Below are positions 9,677 through 18,194 of a stretch of DNA of 64,000 nt, piece after piece. Source of the DNA: Winogradskyella aurantiaca. GTDB lineage: Bacteria > Bacteroidota > Bacteroidia > Flavobacteriales > Flavobacteriaceae. The stretch spans positions 62,001 to 126,000 of the forward strand of contig NZ_QKTV01000005.1 of assembly GCF_003362725.1 (NCBI RefSeq), given 5' to 3'. Each line of letters starts with the position of its first letter. Position 1 is the first letter of the stretch. A model generated the notes under the pieces. It was given only the letters and a program-made list of their open reading frames with translations, ran no database searches and was not told the origin of the DNA. Made by a program: the position numbers and the translations under genes.

Positions 9677-10171
9677 TTGAATAAAGCGTTAGAACATAGC
9701 TTTGTAGAGCAGCTTAAAGAAAATCAGAACATCATTCATAAAGTATGTCGGCTGTATACGAATAATAAAGACGCCCATAACGATCTATTTCAGGAAATAA
9801 CCATTCAATTATGGAAAGCCTATCCAAAATTCAGGGGCGATTCCAAATTTAGTACCTGGATGTATCGTGTGGGGTTAAATACTGCCATCACACTCTATAG
9901 AAAAAACAAACGCCGAATTCAAACATCAGAATTCGATGCCTTACAATTTAAAATCAAGGCAGAAGAATATGACGATACTGAGGAAGAGCAACTAAAACTC
10001 ATGTATAGTGCCATCCATCAGTTAAATGATATTGAGAAGGCCCTGGTCTTTTTGTATTTAGAAGACAAGGACTATAAAGAGATTAGCGCAACTCTTGGTA
10101 TCTCAGAAGTTAACGCAAGAGTTAAAATGAACCGTGTTAAAAACAAACTAAGAACCATATTAAACCCATAA
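9677..10171 (+). CDS. ECF-type RNA polymerase sigma factor (TTG start)
   Basis: A 164-residue sigma-70 family protein. Region 2 is seen in DLFQEITIQLWKAYPKFRG and STWMYRVGLNTA, and region 4 in EDKDYKEISATLGISEVNARVKM. No in-frame ATG lies upstream of the conserved region before a stop at 9662, so TTG at 9677 is taken as the start; it gives the usual opening MNKALEHSFVEQL. The gene is followed after 3 bases by a four-helix membrane protein, probably its regulator. Its regulon is unknown. Confidence 0.88.
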   Translation: MNKALEHSFVEQLKENQNIIHKVCRLYTNNKDAHNDLFQEITIQLWKAYPKFRGDSKFSTWMYRVGLNTAITLYRKNKRRIQTSEFDALQFKIKAEEYDDTEEEQLKLMYSAIHQLNDIEKALVFLYLEDKDYKEISATLGISEVNARVKMNRVKNKLRTILNP

Positions 10172-10174
10172 AAT

Positions 10175-10807
10175 ATGGATGAATTAGAATTATTAAAAAA
10201 AGATTGGAACCGCTCAGAAACGTCGTATACAAACTACAGCGAAGCTGAGATCTACCCTATGATTAAAAAGAAGTCCTCTTCAATAGTCAAGACTTTATTC
10301 TACATAAGTATTGCTGAAATGGTCTTTTGGATCTTAATCAATGTCGTTCCCTATTATCTATCCAGTAATTATAGAAAAGAAATTGAAGAACTATCCCACC
10401 ACACCTGGTACATCCTTTTAACGGTATCGGGATATTTCATAATCGCAGGTTTTATTTGGTTTTTATATAAGTCCTACACTACTATTTCGGTAACTGATAG
10501 TGCTAAGAAATTGATGGAAAGCATTTTACGAACTCGAAAAATCGTTAAGTACTACGTTATCTATAATTTATTTCTAGCGTTTATAAGTATTCCACTATCC
10601 TTCTATTTAATGCTCCAAGAAGATCAGCAATTGGCTACTGAAGTAAGTAATATGAACTCAGGTCAAATGGCCATCCTTATTGCTCTAATAACTGCGGTTA
10701 CAGGACTCTTTATATTTGTATTCTGGATCTTTTATAGAATACTTTATGGTATTCTTCTTAAACGCTTAAATAGGAATTATCAAGAATTAAAGAAACTGGA
10801 AGACTAA
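10175..10807 (+). CDS. four-helix membrane protein, possible anti-sigma partner
   Basis: 210 residues: a cytoplasmic N-terminus of about 40 residues (MDELELLKKDWNRSE) and four predicted helices at roughly 43-63, 80-100, 125-145 and 165-190. No zinc-binding anti-sigma motif is visible. The 3-base spacing to the ECF sigma gene suggests translational coupling and a role in holding the sigma factor at the membrane; this is inference from context. The TAA stop overlaps the stop of the converging acyltransferase by four bases. Confidence 0.75.
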   Translation: MDELELLKKDWNRSETSYTNYSEAEIYPMIKKKSSSIVKTLFYISIAEMVFWILINVVPYYLSSNYRKEIEELSHHTWYILLTVSGYFIIAGFIWFLYKSYTTISVTDSAKKLMESILRTRKIVKYYVIYNLFLAFISIPLSFYLMLQEDQQLATEVSNMNSGQMAILIALITAVTGLFIFVFWIFYRILYGILLKRLNRNYQELKKLED

Positions 10808-11613
10808 TACCCGTCCCAATCGCGTAGTTCTTTGTTAAGACGTTCTTTTTCGAGAAGATCTTCTTGAGGGACCACTTTTAGAAACGACGGATGTTGTTCT
10901 ATCGCGTATTCGATTTTCTCCACAATATCCTGGATACTGTCATTCTCATAATCAATCTCAAGCGGTGCCTTAATTTCCATTGATTGATAGATATTCTTCT
11001 TTTTAACTCTCAATCCTTTTTTATCAAAGGATCGCCTGAAACCATCGATTACGATTGGTACGACTATAGGTTGGCAGGACTTGATAATATGTGCTGTACC
11101 TTTTCTTATAGGTTTAAAGGGTGTCGTGGTACCTTGTGGAAATGTGATCACCCATCCATCATCTAGAGCCTTTTTAATATTGGAGATGTCACTCATCTTA
11201 ACCTGTCTATTAACATCCTGACCTTTCGCACGCCAAGTACGTTCAATACTTATTGAACCGGTATAGGCAAATATCTTAGGTAACAAACCTGATTTCATGG
11301 TCTCTTTTGCGGCTACATAGTAGATGTTCAATTTAGGATTCCACAAATATCCCACGTTTTTAATACTGTCAAGTCTTCCCTTAAGACTAGCATTAAATAC
11401 GTGCAGCATGGCAATAACATCTGCAAAATAGGTTTGATGATTAGAAATGAAGAGTACATTGGTTTCGGGAAGATTCTTGATAATATCTGATCCCTCAATT
11501 TGCAATTCGTTCCAGCCTCTAAATCTGCGATGGGTAGCAACACCTAGCAATCTGATGAGCCATTTTTTTACAAAGAGAATATGTCCAAAAGGGTTTTCCT
11601 TAAATAGACTCAT
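10804..11613 (-). CDS. PlsC-family 1-acylglycerol-3-phosphate acyltransferase-like protein
   Basis: 269 residues. The block I motif is NHQTYFAD (His59, Asp65), which has five residues between His and Asp where classic PlsC has four. Block III is FPQGTTTP instead of FPEGTRS. A later block, PIVVPIVIDGFRRSF, is clear. It probably transfers an acyl chain to lysophosphatidate or a related lipid at the inner membrane. The altered motifs make the exact acceptor uncertain. It is 44 bases downstream of the NUDIX gene and may have its own promoter at 11635-11662. Confidence 0.82.
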   Translation of the reverse strand: MSLFKENPFGHILFVKKWLIRLLGVATHRRFRGWNELQIEGSDIIKNLPETNVLFISNHQTYFADVIAMLHVFNASLKGRLDSIKNVGYLWNPKLNIYYVAAKETMKSGLLPKIFAYTGSISIERTWRAKGQDVNRQVKMSDISNIKKALDDGWVITFPQGTTTPFKPIRKGTAHIIKSCQPIVVPIVIDGFRRSFDKKGLRVKKKNIYQSMEIKAPLEIDYENDSIQDIVEKIEYAIEQHPSFLKVVPQEDLLEKERLNKELRDWDGY

Positions 11614-11634
11614 GATTTAATTATAGTTAGTCGA

Positions 11635-11662
11635 CAAAGGTATCAAAAACAAGTAATTCAAA
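11635..11662 (-). promoter_or_regulatory. candidate promoter for the acyltransferase gene
   Basis: Read on the minus strand, TTTG (11659-11662) is followed after 16 bases by TACCTTTG (11635-11642), which matches TAnnTTTG. The ATG lies about 21 bases further on. The -33 part lies on the end of the NUDIX coding region. Confidence 0.45.
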
Positions 11663-12299
11663 GGATTTCATTTAACACCTCTTTAATTTCACTTAGCATC
11701 ATGGCCGTGGCTCCCCAGACTATAAAATTGTTTAATAGAAACGCAGGCACCTCTACCTCAACATCATAGCTTGTAGGAACATTGGTGCTAATAATAGTGC
11801 TAGGACTTAAAAAATCATTTAAACTAACTTCAATAATCTCTTGTACTTCATTAGGGTCTTTTATAAAGCTTGGTGTCTCATTTAAGATTCCCATAAAGGG
11901 ATAGACTAAGAAGTTACTTGGTGGAATGTACAAGGGCGACATGGTTTTTACCACATTTATTGATTTTGTTGGAATACCTATTTCTTCTTCTGTTTCTCTT
12001 AAAGCCGCAAACTTAATCGAAGGGTCGGTGGGCTCTATACGACCGCCTGGAAATCCAACTTGAGCAGAATGCACTCCAGGATATGTATTTCTTAAAATGA
12101 GTACAAGATTGGTTAGCCCTTGAGTATTGGGATAAAACATTGCTAATACAGCTGCCCGTTTAGCAGTCTTGGATTTCTCCATCATTTTCTTTGCCAAGTG
12201 CTCACGAAAAGGTGGTGACATGATTCTATGTGCTGCTTCACCAGGTAATTTAGAGTTTTCTATTTTTGTTATTATTTCTAGAAATGAATCAAACGTCAA
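11658..12299 (-). CDS. NUDIX hydrolase, CoA pyrophosphatase type
   Basis: 213 residues. The NUDIX box reads GGRIEPTDPSIKFAALRETE followed by EEIGI, preceded by VHSAQVGFPGG, the CoA-pyrophosphatase (NudL/YeaB-like) pattern. It probably cleaves CoA or other nucleotide diphosphates. The only plausible start is TTG at 12299 (next upstream codons contain no ATG and a stop lies at 12318-12320), giving the family opening MTFDSFLEI. Its 5' end overlaps the 5' end of the divergent cyclophilin gene by 16 bases, an unusual head-to-head arrangement. Confidence 0.85.
   Translation of the reverse strand: MTFDSFLEIITKIENSKLPGEAAHRIMSPPFREHLAKKMMEKSKTAKRAAVLAMFYPNTQGLTNLVLILRNTYPGVHSAQVGFPGGRIEPTDPSIKFAALRETEEEIGIPTKSINVVKTMSPLYIPPSNFLVYPFMGILNETPSFIKDPNEVQEIIEVSLNDFLSPSTIISTNVPTSYDVEVEVPAFLLNNFIVWGATAMMLSEIKEVLNEIL
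12261..12268 (+). promoter_or_regulatory. candidate -7 element for cyclophilin gene
   Basis: TATTTTTG matches TAnnTTTG and lies 15 bases before the ATG at 12284, inside the divergent NUDIX coding region. No good -33 TTG is seen. Confidence 0.4.
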
Positions 12300-13009
12300 A
12301 ATATATAGGGCTCTTACTTATTGCTACACTTATGATATGGGCCTGTGAAGATAACCAATCTAAAAAGAAGATTGAAGCGGAAATAGTAACTGAAAAGAAA
12401 GAATCTATTCCTCAACCAAATAAAGGAGCGCCAAAGAAGAAAAATACAGCAAAGTACCCGGTACTAAATGATAAATCAGCAATGGAATTCTTTTTGGAAT
12501 ATGACAAGCATCACAAAGAGAATAAAGTTCGAATCTATACTGATTTTGGTAACATTGACATACTTCTTTATAATGAAACCAAATTCCACCGCTCTAATTT
12601 CATCTATTTAACAAAGCGGGAGTATTTTGATAGAACTCAGTTTTATCGTGTGGTGCCAAATTTTGTTATTCAAGGAGGAAGTAGTGATGATTTCATGATT
12701 GCAAAGCGTAGGAAACGTATTGGTAAATATCTTTTACCGCCTGATACCAAGCGGGGCTTTAGTCATAAAAGAGGTGCTGTTTCCATGCCAAGTAGTGAGA
12801 TTGAAAATGCCTATAAATTAGCATCACCCTATCAATTTTTTATTGTCCAACAACAAGGTGGGGCGCTTCATCTTGACGGGGAATACACCGTTTTTGGAGA
12901 AGTTATTTCGGGAATGGATGTTGTTGATAAAATAGCCCAAGTGGAAACTGATGAAGGTGAATGGCCTATAAAAAATGTCTATATCGATAAAGTTAGGATC
13001 ATCGACTAA
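12284..13009 (+). CDS. cyclophilin-type peptidyl-prolyl isomerase lipoprotein
   Basis: 241 residues. The ATG at 12284 gives a lipoprotein signal with lipobox-like IWAC; the earlier TTG at 12266 is rejected. After a Lys-rich spacer the cyclophilin domain starts at about residue 75 (RIYTDFGNIDILLY), with catalytic-region motifs FYRVVPNFVIQGG, GAVSMPSS and FFIV. It should speed proline isomerisation during protein folding in the periplasm. It is one of three peptidyl-prolyl isomerase genes in the window. Stop codons overlap those of the converging TRIC gene by four bases. Confidence 0.9.
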   Translation: MNQTSKYIGLLLIATLMIWACEDNQSKKKIEAEIVTEKKESIPQPNKGAPKKKNTAKYPVLNDKSAMEFFLEYDKHHKENKVRIYTDFGNIDILLYNETKFHRSNFIYLTKREYFDRTQFYRVVPNFVIQGGSSDDFMIAKRRKRIGKYLLPPDTKRGFSHKRGAVSMPSSEIENAYKLASPYQFFIVQQQGGALHLDGEYTVFGEVISGMDVVDKIAQVETDEGEWPIKNVYIDKVRIID

Positions 13010-13617
13010 TTATCCTTATACAAGCTAGGTAAGCTAATTTTAAAGGCTACTGCTAACAAGCGAATAAGGATTACTGTGAGAATTGAAATCAAAACCAACC
13101 ATTGATTTCCTAAGTTGAAATAACTGAGTCCAAAATACACCACCCCCCCTGCAACGCAGGCAGTGGCATAAATTTCTTTTTGAAAAATAACTGGTATTTC
13201 GTTGCAAAGTGTATCTCTAATAACCCCACCAAAACTGGCACTCATCGTTCCAAGCGCAATACAAACAATGGGATGCAAATCTACTAAAAGTCCCTTTTGT
13301 ATGCCCACAACAGTATATAAGCCTATTCCTATTGTATCAAACAGAACTAAGGACTTTCTTAAACGATTTAAATGCTTTCTGAAAATGATGGCCAGAATGG
13401 TAGTAATAATTATGGCATAGACAACCACTAGATTTTCCATCCAAAACACCGGTGTTTCCCCAATTAGAATATCTCTCAAGGTTCCACCTCCAACTGCCGT
13501 AACAAAAGCAATAATAAATACACCAAATGTATCCATTCGCTTTTCAAGGGCTTCCAACATACCTGATACAGCAAAGGCCATGGTGGCTAAAATGTCTAAA
13601 ACGGTTAAATAGGACAT
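13006..13617 (-). CDS. TRIC cation channel family (UPF0126) membrane protein
   Basis: 203 residues with about seven helices and two glycine-rich repeats (VTAVGGGTLRDIL and ASFGGVIRDTLC) that mark the UPF0126/TRIC family, built from two similar three-helix units. Prokaryotic TRIC proteins form potassium-permeable trimers; in bacteria some have been linked to amino-acid transport. It follows the RDD gene by 14 bases on the same strand, so the two are probably one operon. Confidence 0.88.
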   Translation of the reverse strand: MSYLTVLDILATMAFAVSGMLEALEKRMDTFGVFIIAFVTAVGGGTLRDILIGETPVFWMENLVVVYAIIITTILAIIFRKHLNRLRKSLVLFDTIGIGLYTVVGIQKGLLVDLHPIVCIALGTMSASFGGVIRDTLCNEIPVIFQKEIYATACVAGGVVYFGLSYFNLGNQWLVLISILTVILIRLLAVAFKISLPSLYKDN

Positions 13618-13631
13618 ATTTAATTTTCAGT

Positions 13632-14345
13632 CTATTGTTGGGTGTAATAATTATAGTCCCTAATAACTTGAGCTACAAAATCAACAGGTTTCTCTTTTGG
13701 ATCAACTTCCAACAACGTTACTAATCGCGATTGTAAATGCAAAATAACGTTATGTTGGCCATTTCTAATGGCTTCATCATATAGATTCTTTACAGTTTGT
13801 AAATCTTTATCATTTAAGACTGTTACCTGAGAATACACCGGTTGGTAATTCAATGGAAGCTCTTCTAAAATAGTATCCGAAATACTAACCCTTTGGCGTT
13901 CACTGATTACGGTAGTTCCTGCCGCAATATCACCAAGTCGTTGACCATTTCCTTTAATAAGGATTGATAATACTGCTGCACCTCCGAAAGTTATTACCAC
14001 ATCCACTATTCTCAAAATCCAGCGCACAAAGTAATTAGAAAACCCGGGCTTAGAACCATCAAGTTTTACGACTCTGGTGCCTTGAACATATTTCCCTATT
14101 GTTTTTCCATCCCAAAAGGTCTCTAATAGTACATAGTATAAAAATGCAGGTAGTGACATGAGCAAATAGACTGCCCAGGAATCCCCAAAATCAAGATTTA
14201 TCAATCCGAGCAAAATAAAAACCATAATGGTATAACCCCAAATAATGAGACTGTCAATTATATAAGCAATCATACGGTCTCCAATGTTCGCGACGTTCTG
14301 GTTAATGCCTACATTTTGGGCAGTTTCTATTTGAAATTCATTCAT
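13632..14345 (-). CDS. RDD family membrane protein
   Basis: 237 residues. The RDD signature is visible: IGDRMIAYIIDSLIIWG in helix 1, WDGKTIGKYVQGTRVV between helices, and GQRLGDIAAGTTVI near the last helix. Three to four helices are followed by a soluble tail of about 80 residues. RDD proteins are poorly understood; some take part in ion or osmotic homeostasis. It is divergent from the SpoIIM gene with only 36 bases between, and such pairing recurs in SpoIIM/MoxR/DUF58 gene sets. Confidence 0.88.
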   Translation of the reverse strand: MNEFQIETAQNVGINQNVANIGDRMIAYIIDSLIIWGYTIMVFILLGLINLDFGDSWAVYLLMSLPAFLYYVLLETFWDGKTIGKYVQGTRVVKLDGSKPGFSNYFVRWILRIVDVVITFGGAAVLSILIKGNGQRLGDIAAGTTVISERQRVSISDTILEELPLNYQPVYSQVTVLNDKDLQTVKNLYDEAIRNGQHNVILHLQSRLVTLLEVDPKEKPVDFVAQVIRDYNYYTQQ

Positions 14346-14381
14346 ATTTTATTTTCTTTGAAATCCTCAAGAAGTCTGGGT

Positions 14382-15362
14382 ATGCGTGAAGCTGCTTTCG
14401 TAAAGCAAAATAAAGATAAATGGAAACAATTTGAAATTCTTCTTACAAATAATAAGAACGTTTCCCCCGACCAACTTTCTGATCTTTATATTGAAGTAAC
14501 GGATGATTTGAGTTATGCTAAAACTTTTTACTCAAACTCCAATACGGCCCAATATCTTAATCAACTAGCCTCAAAGGCTCATCAATTAATCTACAAAACA
14601 AAAAAAGAACCAAAAAACAGGCTTTTAAGCTTTTTTAAAACAGAATTTCCAGAACTGATGTATCACCATCAAAGAGAACTTCTTATTGCCTTTATGGTCT
14701 TTATTTTGTTTGTGTGCATTGGCATCTTTTCTGCGGCCAACGAGGGTGATTTTGTCAGATCTATTTTAGGGGATAGTTATGTAAATATGACAATTGAAAA
14801 TATTGATAGGAATGACCCTATGGCCGTTTATAAACAACAAGGTGAATTTAATATGTTCTTAGGCATTACCATTAATAATATTAAAGTAGCGTTATTTGCT
14901 TTTGCATATGGAATTTTCTTTGGTATTGGTACAATTTATATTCTTATGCAGAATGCCATTATGCTAGGGAGTTTTCAATACTTTTTCTATGAAAAAGGCC
15001 TACTATGGGAATCTGCAAGAACCATATGGATTCATGGAACCATTGAAATATCGGTAATAGTAATTGCAGGTGCCGCAGGATTGGTTTTGGGCAATGGTAT
15101 CTTGTTTACAGGAACCTACCCAAGGATTGAATCCTTTAAAAAGGGTGTGAAAAATGGTTTGAAAATCCTAATAAGTACCATTCCGTTTTTTATAGTCGCA
15201 GGATTCCTGGAAGGCTTTGTAACTAGACATACTGAAATGCCTGATTGGCTTGCCATTTTTATCATCATAAGTTCCTTAGGTCTTATTGTATGGTATTATG
15301 TCATTTATCCGCGAATTATACATCGAAGAAAACTGAATCTGACCTCAAACATATCAACATAA
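14382..15362 (+). CDS. SpoIIM-family (stage II sporulation protein M-like) membrane protein
   Basis: 326 residues. The ATG at 14382 gives the usual opening MREAAFVKQNKDKW; a TTG at 14316 inside the divergent gene is rejected. A soluble N-terminus with HHQRELLIA before the first helix is followed by about six helices, including GITINNIKVALFAFAYGI, the most conserved SpoIIM segment, and WIHGTIEISVIVIAGAAG. The family name comes from spore formers; here no sporulation is implied. First gene of the operon running to 20541. Confidence 0.87.
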   Translation: MREAAFVKQNKDKWKQFEILLTNNKNVSPDQLSDLYIEVTDDLSYAKTFYSNSNTAQYLNQLASKAHQLIYKTKKEPKNRLLSFFKTEFPELMYHHQRELLIAFMVFILFVCIGIFSAANEGDFVRSILGDSYVNMTIENIDRNDPMAVYKQQGEFNMFLGITINNIKVALFAFAYGIFFGIGTIYILMQNAIMLGSFQYFFYEKGLLWESARTIWIHGTIEISVIVIAGAAGLVLGNGILFTGTYPRIESFKKGVKNGLKILISTIPFFIVAGFLEGFVTRHTEMPDWLAIFIIISSLGLIVWYYVIYPRIIHRRKLNLTSNIST

Positions 15363-15372
15363 CATTTAACTG

Positions 15373-16260
15373 ATGCAACAACCATTTATCGAATTTAAGA
15401 GACAACGCGACTTTGGCCAAATACTTGGTGACACTTTTGGCTTCTTAAGAAATGAGTTTAAATCTTTCGTCTCAATCTACTTCAATATTTGCGGACCTGT
15501 GCTTCTAATGTTGGTGCTCTCGATTGGGTTCTACACTTATATTGTTGGAGATATGGCTGTATTCGATCCATTCAGTGATGAGACTTTTGGATTCTCAGAT
15601 CCCCTGCTGTTTATTCTATCAGCCCTAGCATACATGGGTTCTGCATTAACGGCCTATGTCTTTTCAATTGGAACAACCCTCTTCTATATTAGATCTTATA
15701 TAGAGAATAATGGCGAGGTCAATAAAGATGAGGTTAGAACAAATGTCCATGGTGCCTTCTGGAGTATTCTTGGTCTTAGCATTCTCAAATGGATCACGCT
15801 ATTTTTTGCGATGATGCTGTGTGGTCTGCCTGTTCTTTACGCCATGGTTCCAATGGCTATCGCCTTTAGTATATATATCTTTAATCCTAGAAAGTCAGTT
15901 ACCGATGCCTATAGTGATAGTTTCTATTTGGTCAATCAAGACTTCTGGTTGGTCTTTGGAACATGGATTGTTCTGGGAATTATCTATTATATTATATCGT
16001 TTGTATTTTCATTGCCAACTGTTCTCTATAGTTTTATTAAAGTGGGTATATCCGCCAATGAAATTGACCCTTCTGATTTAAGCAGCTTTTCAGATCCCTT
16101 TTATGTGTTTCTCAATGTTATGAGCTCATTTGTTCAATTTCTATCAAATATTATTATGGTTATTGGTGGGGCCTTCTGTTACTTTCACCTTAATGAAAAA
16201 AAGAACTTTACAGGAACATACGAACGGATTGGAAGAATTGGTGAGAATCTGGAGGATTAG
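15373..16260 (+). CDS. multi-pass membrane protein of the SpoIIM/MoxR operon
   Basis: 295 residues with about six predicted helices, a cytoplasmic N-terminus (QRDFGQILGDTFGFLRNEFK) resembling glycerophosphoryl-diester-phosphodiesterase-type membrane domains, and a polar C-terminal tail. No catalytic motif is seen. It starts 10 bases after the SpoIIM gene and its stop is directly followed by the ATG of the DUF4129 gene, so translation is probably coupled. The function is unknown; position suggests a membrane component of the MoxR-linked assembly. Confidence 0.8.
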   Translation: MQQPFIEFKRQRDFGQILGDTFGFLRNEFKSFVSIYFNICGPVLLMLVLSIGFYTYIVGDMAVFDPFSDETFGFSDPLLFILSALAYMGSALTAYVFSIGTTLFYIRSYIENNGEVNKDEVRTNVHGAFWSILGLSILKWITLFFAMMLCGLPVLYAMVPMAIAFSIYIFNPRKSVTDAYSDSFYLVNQDFWLVFGTWIVLGIIYYIISFVFSLPTVLYSFIKVGISANEIDPSDLSSFSDPFYVFLNVMSSFVQFLSNIIMVIGGAFCYFHLNEKKNFTGTYERIGRIGENLED

Positions 16261-16995
16261 ATGGCTTTATTAAGAATCCTAATATTATTTTTTGTCATCA
16301 CTACATCGTTGTGCGCGCAAGAAGAAACGGATGGGTTAGTTCTTGATGACAGTTCTTTATACAAACAAAGCATTACTGAAAAAGACTTAGAGCCCTATAC
16401 AACTGATGATGACTTTAATTATGAAGCAGAGACATCTAAAGAAAATGCCTTAGACAGATTTATTAACTGGTTAAAAAATGCCCTGCAAAGTTTCTTCGAA
16501 TCGATATTTGGAGTTGAAGCTGCCACGGGAATCATACTTTTTATTTTCAGGATTCTCCCCTACCTTCTTCTTGGAGTTCTAATATTCCTCCTTTTAAGAT
16601 TCTTTTTAAAGGTAAACTCTAACAGTCTAATCGGTAAATCGCAGCCTCAAGGTCAGGTACTACTATCCGATGAAGAACATATCATTAAAAATGAGGATAT
16701 AATAGCGCTAATAAAAACCGCTATAGCTAACCGTGATTACAGGCTAGCTATTAGGTATTATTACCTCTTAGTCTTAAAGCAACTGACTCATAACAAGCAA
16801 ATTGACTGGGAACCTCAAAAAACAAATGATGATTACCTAAACGAACTTGAAAATTTAGACCTAAAAAAAGACTTTGAGACAATAACGCGAATTTATGATT
16901 ACATATGGTATGGGGAATTTGAAATTGATGCCAAAGGGTTCGATAATCTAAAAATGAGCTTCGAAAATTTAACTTCCAAAATTCAAACGTCATGA
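16261..16995 (+). CDS. DUF4129 domain-containing protein
   Basis: 244 residues: signal peptide (cleavage after LCAQ), an acidic extracytoplasmic stretch, one membrane helix at about 91-115, then a cytoplasmic C-terminal DUF4129 domain (DYRLAIRYYYLLVLKQL and later YDYIWYGEFEID). DUF4129 often occurs with transglutaminase-like or MoxR/DUF58 genes. It begins on the base after the previous stop and overlaps the next gene by ATGA. The helix places the domain inside the cell, where it could contact the MoxR ATPase (inference). Confidence 0.85.
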   Translation: MALLRILILFFVITTSLCAQEETDGLVLDDSSLYKQSITEKDLEPYTTDDDFNYEAETSKENALDRFINWLKNALQSFFESIFGVEAATGIILFIFRILPYLLLGVLIFLLLRFFLKVNSNSLIGKSQPQGQVLLSDEEHIIKNEDIIALIKTAIANRDYRLAIRYYYLLVLKQLTHNKQIDWEPQKTNDDYLNELENLDLKKDFETITRIYDYIWYGEFEIDAKGFDNLKMSFENLTSKIQTS

Positions 16996-18194
16996 GTAAG
17001 CGAAATAAGTTATACGTCTTGCTCATTGGTCTAACACTTATTGGAATTGTTTATGCTGAAATGTCTAAACCAAAGCAATTAAATTGGTTTGCATCCTATA
17101 CAAACCATCATAAAATTCCTTTTGGAGCTTATGTTTTTAGTGATCTTATCGAAAGTCGGTATGACTCAGTAATAGCAGTAAATAGACCCCCCTACGAATA
17201 TCTTAAAGACAATGATATTCAGGGAACGTATCTGTTTTTTAATGATGGGCTTGGTTTTGGGGAGGCTGAATTTGAACGTCTTTTGGATTGGACCTCAAGA
17301 GGCAACAACCTATTTTTAGCCTCAAGTGATTTTAGCTATAATGTTCTTGACACTCTCAACCTCGAAACCAGTTTGGTAAGTATACCAGGAAATTTCAACA
17401 ATGAATTTCAATTTAAGTTAATCAACAACAGACTCCACATAGAAGATCCAATTGTTTTTGATAAGGCCTTAAGCCTTTATCACTTTTCAGAAATTGATAG
17501 TAGTACAAGTGTAGTTGGTATTTTAGATAAATACCAGGAAGGTCCTTCTCAAATAAAAGATACCTTGATTAATATAATTAAGAAGCCCTTTGGAGAAGGA
17601 CAAATTATACTGTCTACAATTCCTCAAGCATTTACTAACTATTTTATCCTTGAAGGAACCAACAGGGAATACACTGCTGGTCTAATGTCCTATATCAATC
17701 CAGGTGAGCCGCTTTATATGGACAGCTATTATAAATCAGGTAAAACCTTTTATGCCTCGCCACTCTATTTATTTCTTAGTAATCCTAATTTAAAATGGGC
17801 TTATTACCTTTTACTTTTCGGTGCTTTGGTGTACGTGGTTTTTGAAGGCAAACGCAAACAAAGAGCTATTCCCATCATCGAGCCACTTAAGAACCAAACA
17901 GTTGATTATACCAGAACTATTGCAAATATGTACTATGAGCGAAGCGCTCATAATGAAATTGGGCGTCACGTTATTCAACATTTTTTAAACTATATAAGAG
18001 TTCATTTTCACCTCCAAACCGCTATTATAAACGATCTGTTTTTGCAGCAATTGGCGAGCAGAAGCAATAATACACTCGAAGACACTAAAAGGCTATTTGG
18101 TTTTATTGAAAATCTCGAAAAACAAAATTTTGTTCGAAAAGAAGAGCTTGGACGTTTAAACACGCTAATCGAAAAATTTAAATCTCAGACCTAA
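16992..18194 (+). CDS. DUF4350 domain-containing membrane protein
   Basis: 400 residues: N-terminal membrane anchor, an extracytoplasmic DUF4350 region (FNDGLGFGEAEFERLLDWTS and FLASSDFSYNVLDTL, a Rossmann-like fold related to glutamine-amidotransferase-like domains), a second helix at about 265-283 (NLKWAYYLLLFGALVYVVF), and a cytoplasmic helical tail of about 110 residues. It overlaps both neighbours, by ATGA with DUF4129 and by one base with MoxR, the signature of tight translational coupling. Biochemical role unknown. Confidence 0.85.
   Translation: MSKRNKLYVLLIGLTLIGIVYAEMSKPKQLNWFASYTNHHKIPFGAYVFSDLIESRYDSVIAVNRPPYEYLKDNDIQGTYLFFNDGLGFGEAEFERLLDWTSRGNNLFLASSDFSYNVLDTLNLETSLVSIPGNFNNEFQFKLINNRLHIEDPIVFDKALSLYHFSEIDSSTSVVGILDKYQEGPSQIKDTLINIIKKPFGEGQIILSTIPQAFTNYFILEGTNREYTAGLMSYINPGEPLYMDSYYKSGKTFYASPLYLFLSNPNLKWAYYLLLFGALVYVVFEGKRKQRAIPIIEPLKNQTVDYTRTIANMYYERSAHNEIGRHVIQHFLNYIRVHFHLQTAIINDLFLQQLASRSNNTLEDTKRLFGFIENLEKQNFVRKEELGRLNTLIEKFKSQT

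Noticed and set aside
14382-15362. SpoIIM and Soj/Spo0J names as evidence for sporulation
   Set aside because: These families are widespread in non-sporulating bacteria, and all other markers point to Bacteroidota.
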